Assembly (NCBI GenBank): GCA_027050975.1
Contig: JALUAR010000134.1
Span: 1-14,779 of the forward strand
Length of the DNA: 14,779 nt
Direction: 5' to 3'
DNA from: Thermodesulfovibrio sp.
GTDB taxonomy: Bacteria > Nitrospirota > Thermodesulfovibrionia > Thermodesulfovibrionales > JdFR-85
Made by a program: the position numbers and the translations under genes. This document shows positions 1 through 6,122 of the stretch, in pieces. The stretch's first letter is position 1. Each line of letters opens with the position of its first letter. Under the pieces are notes generated by a model. That model saw only the letters and a list, made by a program, of their open reading frames with translations, was not told the DNA's origin and did not search any database.

Positions 1-62
1 GATATTGATATATTTAGGATAACAAATAACAGTAACAATGGCAAGGTTTATACAATGCCCTT

Positions 63-96
63 GTCGAAAGCCCCGACCTTTGGTAGGGGGCTTGAC
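63..96. repeat. GC-rich inverted repeat (hairpin)
   Basis: GTC-GA-AAGCCCC on the left pairs with GGGGCTT-GAC on the right. The loop holds a further CC-TTT-GG mini-stem, giving about 10 to 12 base pairs over 34 bases. No T-run follows directly, so it is not a classical terminator. Frame 1 is open from base 1 to a TAA at 109-111 and crosses this hairpin; it could be the tail of a gene cut by the window edge, but I do not recognise the 36 residues. Otherwise I see no gene in bases 1-291. Confidence 0.4.
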
Positions 97-126
97 CTCC
101 TGCCCTCATAATATTGGGATATTGGG

Positions 127-165
127 CCTGACTGGACATTTTTTTGTCAGGGCAGGTTATTTTTT
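127..165 (+). terminator. possible terminator before the crp-like gene
   Basis: CCTGAC (127-132) pairs with GTCAGG (146-151) across a 13-base T-rich loop, and TTATTTTTT follows at 157-165. In addition CCTGCCC (99-105) can pair with GGGCAGG (150-156). The stem is short and the T-run starts a few bases late, so this is tentative. It would end a transcript entering from the left. Its distal arm overlaps the proposed -35 box of the next gene. Confidence 0.3.
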
Positions 166-173
166 AGTAAAAT
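144..173 (+). promoter_or_regulatory. putative sigma70 promoter of the crp-like gene
   Basis: TTGTCA (144-149, five of six consensus bases) is followed after 18 bases by TAAAAT (168-173, five of six). A start near base 180 would give a leader of about 110 nt that contains the inverted repeat at 186-253. This is pattern matching only. Confidence 0.4.
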
Positions 174-185
174 ATGCAAGATCGA

Positions 186-253
186 TACTGTCCGACAAAT
201 AGAGTAAATGTTATTGTAGGGCAGGGTTTTCATTAAATTTTTGTCGGACACTA
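186..253. repeat. inverted pair of TGTCCGACAAA repeats (MITE-like)
   Basis: TGTCCGACAAA (189-199) and its exact reverse complement TTTGTCGGACA (240-250) flank 40 bases. Pairing extends imperfectly to 14 of 16 positions over 186-201 and 238-253. The right copy, read on the minus strand, is CATTAGTGTCCGACAAAAA. It shares ATTAGTGTCCG and the following A-run with a third copy at the end of hisS (about 12001-12020). No transposase lies between the arms. It could be a tiny non-autonomous element, fused insertion-sequence ends, or an RNA hairpin in the crp leader. Confidence 0.55.
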
Positions 254-291
254 ATGATCAAGATATCTTTTCGGAAAAAGGAGAAAGAGAG

Positions 292-966
292 ATGATTCAG
301 GACCTTAAAGAGGTGGATCTTTTCAGAAATCTTGACGAAGAGGAACTGAAAGAGATCATTCCATATGTTAAAAAACAGCAGTTTGCAAAGAAGGAGATGA
401 TCTTTGCCGAAGGAGAGCCATCGAACTACCTCTATATAGTTAAAAGCGGAAAGGTGAAAATCACCAAGCTTTCTCAAGAGGGAAAAGAGATAATTCTTGA
501 GTTAATATCACCTAATGAGATATTCGGTGGAGTGGCTGTACTTAGAGGATTTCCCTATCCAGCCAATGCAGTGGCCATGGAAGATACAGAGGTGCTGAAA
601 ATCGAGAGAAACGCCCTCATGAGGATCCTCGACAGGTTCCCCTCTCTAATGTACTGTATAGCAATGAATATAGGTGAGAGGATGCGTGGCTCTCATGAGA
701 TGTTGAAAAATATTGCTCTTGAAAGGGTGGAAGCAAGAATTGCATCCCTGCTGCTTAAGCTGAGTGATAAAATGGGTAAGGAAACAGAAGAAGGTATTCT
801 GATTGATATGCGACTAACCAAGCAGGACATTGCCGATATGGTAGGAACCACCGTGGAGACTTCCATAAGAACAATGAGCAAGCTCAAGAAGATGGGATTG
901 ATAAAAGAGAAAGGGGGGCAGATTGTGATAACCAACCCCCCGGGGCTTTCCGATATAGGTTCTTAA
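292..966 (+). CDS. Crp/Fnr family transcriptional regulator
   Basis: This 224-residue protein has an N-terminal cyclic-nucleotide-binding-type beta-barrel (about residues 10-120), a dimer helix, and a C-terminal winged helix-turn-helix (about 165-205, core LTKQDIADMVGTTVETSIR). The recognition helix keeps the Glu and Arg that FNR-type proteins use for TTGAT-like half-sites, but the FNR serine just before the Arg is an Ile here. The Arg-containing phosphate cassette for cAMP is absent (GFPYPANAVA instead), and there is no N-terminal cysteine cluster, so neither cAMP nor an Fe-S cluster is the likely signal. A DNR-like heme/NO or redox signal is possible but unproven. ATG 292 is chosen because AAAGGAGA lies about 7 bases upstream. 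An upstream in-frame TTG at 241 would be inside the repeat and has no ribosome site. Its TAA overlaps the stop of the convergent gene. Confidence 0.9.
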   Translation: MIQDLKEVDLFRNLDEEELKEIIPYVKKQQFAKKEMIFAEGEPSNYLYIVKSGKVKITKLSQEGKEIILELISPNEIFGGVAVLRGFPYPANAVAMEDTEVLKIERNALMRILDRFPSLMYCIAMNIGERMRGSHEMLKNIALERVEARIASLLLKLSDKMGKETEEGILIDMRLTKQDIADMVGTTVETSIRTMSKLKKMGLIKEKGGQIVITNPPGLSDIGS

Positions 967-1373
967 TCCTCCTCTTTAGCAAGCAGTGTGGCAAGCATGT
1001 TGTAGAGGAAAAGGAACACGGAGAAGACCTCTATCAGCCCACTGATTGCCGTCAAGGTGGCATATATTCCTTTGTCAGGATAGTATGCCTTCAGGGTGTA
1101 AAAGACAACGAGGCCGATCAGACCTATATTGGCAAGATAGAACTGGACCTCTCCCATGGTTTTGCTTTTAAGCAGTCTTCCGGCAAATCTTGGCAGAATG
1201 TGATATCCTACACCGTAAATCATCATGGTTACCCAGCCTATGAGCATGAAATGGGAGTGGATGAACTTCAAGGTCAACATGTTTACATTCATTGCCATCA
1301 GTATGCCCACTACCGAAGCTATTGCGAGATAGATAATGCTCACAATTATGAAGTTTTTGACGAATCTGTCCAT
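963..1373 (-). CDS. small heme-copper oxidase subunit I-like membrane protein
   Basis: The 136-residue protein has four predicted membrane helices (about 7-30, 38-60, 76-98, 103-130). Helix 2 carries HSHFMLIGWV followed by YGVGYHILPRF, which resembles the low-spin-heme helix of cbb3/NorB-type heme-copper oxidases (His39, His41 and His58 are candidate ligands). Real subunit I proteins have 12 or more helices, so this is a stand-alone mini-homologue, not a complete oxidase. It lacks the histidines of a binuclear centre. The ATG has a strong AAAGGAGG five bases upstream. It converges on the Crp/Fnr gene with both stops inside TTAA (963-966), and an FNR-like box lies upstream. A heme-binding, NO- or oxygen-related role is inferred; the exact function is unknown. 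Confidence 0.8.
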   Translation of the reverse strand: MDRFVKNFIIVSIIYLAIASVVGILMAMNVNMLTLKFIHSHFMLIGWVTMMIYGVGYHILPRFAGRLLKSKTMGEVQFYLANIGLIGLVVFYTLKAYYPDKGIYATLTAISGLIEVFSVFLFLYNMLATLLAKEED

Positions 1374-1416
1374 AACTACCTCCTTTATCCTTTAGTGTTT
1401 TGTTTTCTTAATTTAT

Positions 1417-1458
1417 AGTGTATATTATCGGAACAAAGAATGACATGATTAATATCAT
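1417..1458 (-). promoter_or_regulatory. FNR/DNR-like box and promoter of the mini heme-copper gene
   Basis: ATGAT-TAAT-ATCAT at 1445-1458 has perfect inverted half-sites with the 4-base spacer of FNR boxes and matches TTGAT-N4-ATCAA at eight of ten arm positions. Its centre is 78 bases before the minus-strand start codon at 1373. A weak -10 (TACACT, 1422 to 1417 on the minus strand) would place the start near 1410 and the box near -41.5, the usual class II activator position. A better -10 match, TATAAA (1417 to 1412), would put the box near -46. The adjacent Crp/Fnr protein is the obvious candidate regulator. Confidence 0.45.
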
Positions 1459-1522
1459 AATCTTAAGGAATATCCGAGTATCCTCCGATAAATATGATAT
1501 GAAACAGAGACGAGAAAAACAA

Positions 1523-1552
1523 TTGTCAAGACAGGAAGACATCGTATATATT
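1523..1552 (+). promoter_or_regulatory. putative promoter of the retropepsin-like gene
   Basis: TTGTCA (1523-1528) is separated by 18 bases from TATATT (1547-1552). The -10 box ends only six bases before the ATG at 1559, and no Shine-Dalgarno is visible, so the transcript may be leaderless. Base-pattern evidence only. Confidence 0.35.
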
Positions 1553-1558
1553 AAAAAC

Positions 1559-2422
1559 ATGAGGCTAATTCTCCGAATCCTGCTGTTTTTTATCCTTATT
1601 TCGGCTCCTGCCATTATGGCTGTAGCAGAAGAAACCGGCTCGAATGTCCCTTACTTCACCAATGAGGATCTCGACCGTTACAGATATGATTCCGGAGGGG
1701 CTATTTACCGTGACGAGGGCTCTGAGGAAAACGATTCCCTGGAGACAGTAAGTGAAGGTGAAGCTCCGGAGTCAAAACAAAGGCACACTGTTCCTTATAC
1801 GGCTTTCGAAGGTGATGTGAGAAGGATAATCATTCCGGTTACTCTGAACGACTCTGTTACCGTGCCCATGGCCCTTGACACAGGTGCAGTGGGAATGCTG
1901 ATCTCATACAAGGTGGCTGAAAAGCTCGGAATCTTTGAAAGGGATGAAGGCAAGATGATATGGCAGGCCAGAGGAATCGGCGGCTCAACTCCGGCCATAA
2001 TCACCATTCTTGATAGTGTTAGTGTTGATGGATTGAGAGAGGAGTTCGTGCCTGTCACTATCACGGAGAGTTTCTCTACAGCTTTTGAAGGGCTTCTGGG
2101 TATGGACTTTATGTCCAACTACTCCATCTATATCGATAGCAAAAAACAGGTGCTTATCTTTGAAAAGAATCCAGTCAGAGCTGATATGCCTGGCGGGCAT
2201 GACGAGCAATGGTGGAGAGCCAACTTCAGGCGATTCAGTTATATGAGAAGATACTGGAAGAACCTTCTTGAATCTATAGACAGGGAAGAGATTAATGAGG
2301 ATCTGCGAAAAAGGTTAAAACCCATTGCAGAGAAGCAGTTCAGAGAGGCTGAGAAGCTCTTTTACAGGCTTCAAAATTATGCCTCGGAAAATGCTGTTCC
2401 CATGAGCTGGAGAGAGTATTAA
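1559..2422 (+). CDS. secreted retropepsin-like aspartic protease
   Basis: The protein has 287 residues if it starts at ATG 1559. Residues 1-23 form a signal peptide (basic start, LLFFILISAPAIMAVA, cleavage near AVA-EE), so it acts in the periplasm or envelope. YFTNEDLDRY follows and then an acidic linker. A single retropepsin-type domain (about 80-205) carries the active-site VPMALDTGAVGMLIS (Asp107-Thr-Gly) and ends with GLLGMDFMSNYSIYID. One DTG per chain means the active enzyme should be a homodimer. The last 80 residues are charged and helical, with no domain I recognise. The frame stays open upstream to 1418, but that extension is not protein-like and would bury the signal peptide. No ribosome site is visible. 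Substrate unknown. It ends one base before the convergent peptidase gene. Confidence 0.8.
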   Translation: MRLILRILLFFILISAPAIMAVAEETGSNVPYFTNEDLDRYRYDSGGAIYRDEGSEENDSLETVSEGEAPESKQRHTVPYTAFEGDVRRIIIPVTLNDSVTVPMALDTGAVGMLISYKVAEKLGIFERDEGKMIWQARGIGGSTPAIITILDSVSVDGLREEFVPVTITESFSTAFEGLLGMDFMSNYSIYIDSKKQVLIFEKNPVRADMPGGHDEQWWRANFRRFSYMRRYWKNLLESIDREEINEDLRKRLKPIAEKQFREAEKLFYRLQNYASENAVPMSWREY

Positions 2423-2423
2423 T

Positions 2424-3086
2424 TTAACAAGACTGTTTCCAGCTTTTCAGTTCTTTCAGGGCAAATCTGTCAGCAAACTCCTCAATCTTTCCTTTTAATC
2501 TGAAAAGGTCTCTTCTTTTCGAGAGGGAGTGCCTGTCACCTGATATTGTATGATTCAGAACAGCGGCAAAAAAGTTTTTGTTGCCAGCCCGTGAAGTATG
2601 CCCCACCTCATGAAGAAAAACAAAGGGATACACATCTTTGGGACTGATATATGTATTAAGCTCTTTTGTGAGATTTACAGAGGCAATTTCAGTCTCTATA
2701 TCAGGATTCAGATAGATGGAAAATTCTCTTTTGTGACTTCTGCTCATGTTGCAGAAGGCATATCTTCCTTTACTCCATGATCCATCCGGCATATCACCCT
2801 CTGTACTGATATAATCAACACCGAATCTATCAGCATACTGGAAGACTTTCTCTATGTCAATAAGAGTTTTCAACCTGTTCAGGCGCCTCTGAAGGTCCAG
2901 AAACTCTTCGGTAAATACCCCTTTGGGTGAAATGTAGGGTAAAGTAACTCTCTCGCCAATCAGTGGAAGGGTGAGTGAAAATTCTTCTCCGGAGATCCTC
3001 TTCAAACGGGCCTTTTTAATCAAGAGATATCCCAGAAAGAGGCCAATTAAGATACCTGAAATAATAAGAAGGACTGCCTCTGTCAT
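2424..3086 (-). CDS. membrane-anchored ImmA/IrrE-like zinc metallopeptidase
   Basis: This 220-residue protein starts with one membrane helix (about residues 4-23) followed by a basic stretch, so the catalytic part probably sits in the cytoplasm. The zinc motif is FVFLHEVGHTSRAG (His159, Glu160, His163). A downstream KIEEFADRFALKEL (about 200-213) matches the EExAnrFA third-ligand segment of ImmA/IrrE (M78-like) peptidases. The usual helix-turn-helix of IrrE/ImmA regulators is missing and is replaced by the membrane anchor. ATG 3086 is chosen because AGGAGG lies about eight bases upstream; the frame is open further but would run into the tRNA gene. It lies 29 bases after the tRNA-Thr 3' end, so the two may share a transcript. 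Family assignment is by motif, and the substrate is unknown. Confidence 0.7.
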   Translation of the reverse strand: MTEAVLLIISGILIGLFLGYLLIKKARLKRISGEEFSLTLPLIGERVTLPYISPKGVFTEEFLDLQRRLNRLKTLIDIEKVFQYADRFGVDYISTEGDMPDGSWSKGRYAFCNMSRSHKREFSIYLNPDIETEIASVNLTKELNTYISPKDVYPFVFLHEVGHTSRAGNKNFFAAVLNHTISGDRHSLSKRRDLFRLKGKIEEFADRFALKELKSWKQSC

Positions 3087-3115
3087 GGCTGCTACCTCCT
3101 GGGAAAGGGAATAGA

Positions 3116-3191
3116 TGGAGCCAGGGATGGGACTCGAACCCACGACCTGCTGATTACGAATCAGCTGCTCTACCGGCTGAGCTACCCTGGC
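3116..3191 (-). tRNA. tRNA-Thr (anticodon CGT)
   Basis: The minus strand reads GCCAGGG as the 5' acceptor arm and CCCTGGC-T-CCA at the 3' end. It has a D-arm (GCTC..GAGC), an anticodon stem CTGAT/ATCAG around loop TTCGTAA with anticodon CGT (reads ACG), and a T-loop GGTTCGAGTCC. It is 76 nt including an encoded CCA (3116-3118), with seven acceptor pairs. All arms fold by eye. Confidence 0.96.
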
Positions 3192-3205
3192 AGTGGATAT
3201 AAATA

Positions 3206-3211
3206 ATTATA
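3206..3211 (-). promoter_or_regulatory. -10 box of the tRNA-Thr promoter
   Basis: A perfect TATAAT on the minus strand (3211 to 3206) lies 14 bases upstream of the mature tRNA 5' end, which would give a leader of about 8 nt. I see no good -35 at 16-18 bases; TTGTAA lies at 22 bases. Confidence 0.4.
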
Positions 3212-3258
3212 CCTAAAAACCTACCAATTTTTCTTACAAAACCATCATGAAACTGTTG

Positions 3259-3264
3259 TATAAT
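3259..3264 (+). promoter_or_regulatory. possible -10 box for the adaptor gene
   Basis: TATAAT at 3259-3264 ends six bases before the ATG at 3271, which has no Shine-Dalgarno. The -35 region is poor. If used, the mRNA would begin at or next to the start codon. It also lies inside the longer reading of the gene starting at 3247. Confidence 0.25.
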
Positions 3265-3270
3265 TCCTTT

Positions 3271-4350
3271 ATGGCAAAGAGATTTTTGGTGTTCGGGTTC
3301 CTTATAGGACTGATCATATTTGGTGTCTTCATAGTCTCTAATTACTTTGGTAAAAACAAAGAGGAAGCCCTCATAATCAGTGGTCGTGTAGAGGCTGATG
3401 AGATAATACTGTCTGCGAGAATTCCAGGCAGGTTAAAAGAGGTCTTTATAAGAGACGGAATGTGGATAAAGAAGGGAGCAGTGGTTGCCACTGTAGAGGC
3501 TGAGGAGTTAGAGGCAATGCGTAATGAAATCAGAAAAAATCTCAAGACAATAAAGGCAAGGATACAGGCTCAGGAGAGCACACTTGAGTATCTGAAAAAA
3601 AGGGTGTACCAGGGAATCGGCAGAGCTGAAAAGGCCCTATCAATCGCCAGGGCACGGAAAAGACAGGCAAAAGCAAAACTCAGAAGGGAGGAGTTCAGAT
3701 ATAAGAGATACGAGTCACTTTTAAAGAAGGAGGTTATACCTGAGGATAAGTTCGAGGAGATAAGGCTTGCCTACAGCCTTGCAAAGGAGGAGTTTAATGC
3801 AGCTGTGGAGGCAGTGGCTGAGGCGGAGATTATGGTAAGGCAGGCCAGGGCTGAGGAGGAGATGGTGAAGGCAAAGACCCGTGAGATCGAGGCGCTCCGG
3901 GCAAGCCTTGAGGCTTTTAAAGAGAAGCTAAAGCAGGCACAACTGAGGCTTTCATACTCTGTGGTAAAGGCACCTTCTGACGGAGTGATACTCAGAAAGG
4001 TTTCAGAGCCAGGTGAGTTCGTAAATGCCGGTGGTGTTATCGGGGTTATGATAAACCCGGAATCCCTCTATGTAAAGACCTATCTTCCTGAGCCATATTT
4101 AGGAAGAGTCAGTCTCGGAATGGAGGTTGATGTCTATACCGATACCTATCCTGAAAAGGCCATTAAAGGGGTTATCTGCCATATCTCTGACAAGGCAGAG
4201 TTTACACCCAAGGAGGTGCAGTCCAGGCAGGAGAGGGTTAAAGAGGTCTTTGCCACAAAGATATGCTTCCCATCAGAGGACAAAGAGCTTTACAGGCTAT
4301 TAAAAAAGGGAATGCCTGTGGATGTGAAAATTGATGCATCTGGCAAGTAG
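3271..4350 (+). CDS. ybhG: HlyD-type periplasmic adaptor of ABC exporter
   Basis: About 359 residues. An N-terminal membrane helix (about 4-22) anchors it. A lipoyl-type half-motif follows (ISGRVEADEIILSARIPG, then VFIRDGMWIKKGAVVATVEA), then a long coiled coil rich in Lys, Arg, Glu and Ala (about 80-225), the returning lipoyl half (LSYSVVKAPSDGVILRKVSEPGEFV), and a beta-barrel domain. It is a membrane-fusion protein that would link the inner-membrane transporter encoded downstream to an outer-membrane channel. The gene order matches E. coli ybhGFSR. The start is uncertain: ATG 3271 (MAKRF) or ATG 3247 eight codons upstream; neither has a ribosome site, and a TATAAT sits between them. I chose 3271 because it is seven bases after that box. 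Confidence 0.85.
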   Translation: MAKRFLVFGFLIGLIIFGVFIVSNYFGKNKEEALIISGRVEADEIILSARIPGRLKEVFIRDGMWIKKGAVVATVEAEELEAMRNEIRKNLKTIKARIQAQESTLEYLKKRVYQGIGRAEKALSIARARKRQAKAKLRREEFRYKRYESLLKKEVIPEDKFEEIRLAYSLAKEEFNAAVEAVAEAEIMVRQARAEEEMVKAKTREIEALRASLEAFKEKLKQAQLRLSYSVVKAPSDGVILRKVSEPGEFVNAGGVIGVMINPESLYVKTYLPEPYLGRVSLGMEVDVYTDTYPEKAIKGVICHISDKAEFTPKEVQSRQERVKEVFATKICFPSEDKELYRLLKKGMPVDVKIDASGK

Positions 4351-4396
4351 CCCTCCTTCGGTATTTCCCCTTTATAACTATAGGAGTTTCCTTTCC

Positions 4397-4425
4397 TTGA
4401 TAGGGAGGGGCAAGGGAAGTATAAT
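4397..4425 (+). promoter_or_regulatory. strong promoter directly before the ATPase gene
   Basis: TTGATA (4397-4402, five of six) and a perfect TATAAT (4420-4425) are separated by the ideal 17 bases. The expected start, about seven bases past the -10, falls on or next to the ATG at 4433. The ATPase gene could therefore be transcribed separately from the adaptor as a leaderless mRNA. Confidence 0.5.
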
Positions 4426-4432
4426 ATACCTG

Positions 4433-6118
4433 ATGCCCGGGTCTATAATCAGTTTAAGAGACATCCGTAAGGACTACAAAAAGACTCCAGCCCTAAAGGG
4501 TATTGACCTTGATATCTCCCCCTCTGAAATAACAGGCATTATCGGCCCTGATGGTGCAGGCAAAAGTACCCTTCTAAAGATATGCTCGGGAATTCTCAGA
4601 TACAGTGGAAGTGTGCGGTACAAAGGCCATGAACTCTCAGATAATCCCGAGTTGATAAAGAGCGAACTGAGCTTTATGCCCCAGGGAATCGGGCAGAATC
4701 TTTATTCGGAGCTAACAGTAGAGGAAAACATAGACTTCTTTGCCTCTCTAAAGAAGGTGCCAGCGGATATGGTAAAAAAGAGAAAAGAGCGTCTCCTAAA
4801 GGCAACGGGGCTGGAGCCTTTCAGGCAGAGGCTTGCCGGACATCTTTCAGGAGGAATGAAACAGAAGTTGGGTATCTGTTGTTCCCTTATATCCATGCCC
4901 GAGATCCTTATTCTTGATGAACCATCCACAGGAATAGACCCGCTGTCAAGGCGGCAGCTATGGGATATACTGAACGAGTACCTCACAGAGTCTGGTACCA
5001 CAATAATATTCGGTACCTCCTACATGGATGAGGCAGAGAGATGCCACTTGATAATGTTCCTTCACAAAGGCAGGAGTATATATAAAGGCCCTCCAGAGAG
5101 GCTTATGGAGAAAAATGGGGGGCTTGAGGATGCATTCTTTGGTCTGCTTACAGAGGCAGGTGAGTCAGCCGGAGAGACAGAATTGCCACCTGAGGCTGAT
5201 ACCTTTGACGGAGACAGAGAGATTGTTGTGAATGAAGTTACAAAATATTACGGAGATTTCAGGGCCCTTGACAAGGTCTCGTTAACGATCAGACCTGGTG
5301 AGATATTCGGACTCTTAGGGCCAAACGGAGCAGGCAAAACAACACTTATAAAATGCATGGTGGGACTGCTTAAGCCGGATAAGGGAGATATAGTACTTGC
5401 AGGGTTAACGCCAGGCAGTGCGCAGTTAAGATACAGGATAGGGTATATGTCACAGATATTTTCTCTGTATGGTGACCTCACTGTAAAAGAGAATATTCAG
5501 CTTTATGGCAGCATATACGGATTAAAAAGAGGGCTGCTTACAAAGAGAATGGAATGGATAATCCGATTCTCCGGCCTGGGAGGATATGAAAACGCTCTGG
5601 TGAAGGCCCTGCCTGGGGGAATGAAACAGAGGCTCGCCCTTGGCTGTGCTACCATTCATCTGCCTTCCGTGCTCTTTCTTGATGAGCCCACCTCAGGAGT
5701 TGATCCGGTTGCAAGAAGGTCATTCTGGCAGTTTATCAGGATGCTTTCTGGAGAACTCGGCACAACAGTGATTGTTACCACCCATAATCTCATCGAGGCT
5801 GACTTTTGTGACCGTGTGGCTATTATGGATGAAGGAAGGATCATTGCTCTGGATAAGCCGGAGGTGTTGAGAGATGCCTTCAGGAAGGTGCATGGTGATG
5901 TGTTTGAGATTTATCCAGCAGCACCTGTAAGAGAGGAGTTCTTCACGAATAGAGGTGTCTCTATCGTGCCCTTTGGCAGGCGGTATCACCTCTGGAAAAA
6001 GGGGATTGATGAGAAACGATTAGAAGAGATGCTAAAGGAGCAAGGTATAGGTTATCATTACATAAGAAAGATAAAGCCCCCAATGGAGGATGTGTTTATA
6101 GATAATTTGCAGTTGTAA
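4433..6118 (+). CDS. ybhF: ABC exporter ATPase with two fused nucleotide-binding domains
   Basis: The protein has 561 residues and two complete NBDs in tandem, the layout of E. coli YbhF. NBD1 has Walker A GPDGAGKST (38-46), signature LSGGMKQK, and Walker B ILILDEPSTGID. Its H-loop reads FGTSYMDEAE, so the switch histidine is replaced by Ser. NBD2 has Walker A GPNGAGKTT, signature LPGGMKQR, Walker B VLFLDEPTSGVD, and an intact VTTHNLIEAD H-loop. It energises the two ABC-2 permeases encoded downstream, and in E. coli the complex is described as a drug/cation exporter. ATG 4433 starts the conserved sequence; an in-frame extension back to 4331 is unlike a protein of this family and has no ribosome site. 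There is an 82-base gap after the adaptor gene. Confidence 0.92.
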   Translation: MPGSIISLRDIRKDYKKTPALKGIDLDISPSEITGIIGPDGAGKSTLLKICSGILRYSGSVRYKGHELSDNPELIKSELSFMPQGIGQNLYSELTVEENIDFFASLKKVPADMVKKRKERLLKATGLEPFRQRLAGHLSGGMKQKLGICCSLISMPEILILDEPSTGIDPLSRRQLWDILNEYLTESGTTIIFGTSYMDEAERCHLIMFLHKGRSIYKGPPERLMEKNGGLEDAFFGLLTEAGESAGETELPPEADTFDGDREIVVNEVTKYYGDFRALDKVSLTIRPGEIFGLLGPNGAGKTTLIKCMVGLLKPDKGDIVLAGLTPGSAQLRYRIGYMSQIFSLYGDLTVKENIQLYGSIYGLKRGLLTKRMEWIIRFSGLGGYENALVKALPGGMKQRLALGCATIHLPSVLFLDEPTSGVDPVARRSFWQFIRMLSGELGTTVIVTTHNLIEADFCDRVAIMDEGRIIALDKPEVLRDAFRKVHGDVFEIYPAAPVREEFFTNRGVSIVPFGRRYHLWKKGIDEKRLEEMLKEQGIGYHYIRKIKPPMEDVFIDNLQL

Positions 6119-6122
6119 ATAA

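Noticed and set aside
1..111. Open frame 1 from the window edge to TAA at 109-111 (36 codons)
   Set aside because: Too short and unrecognised. It may be a real C-terminus, but chance cannot be excluded, so no CDS is called.
260..269. AAGATATCTT palindrome before the crp ribosome site as an operator
   Set aside because: A single 10-base AT-rich palindrome is expected by chance and does not resemble a Crp/Fnr box.
241..291. TTG 241 as start of the Crp/Fnr gene
   Set aside because: It lies inside the repeat and has no ribosome site; ATG 292 has AAAGGAGA at the right distance and begins the family sequence.
3087..3143. N-terminal extension of the zinc peptidase
   Set aside because: It would run into the tRNA-Thr gene; ATG 3086 has a strong AGGAGG.
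2424..3191. tRNA-Thr as an integration site for a genomic island
   Set aside because: No integrase, no duplicated tRNA end, and the neighbours look chromosomal.
4331..4432. Upstream start of the ATPase overlapping the adaptor gene
   Set aside because: The 34 extra residues do not resemble the family and no ribosome site precedes them.
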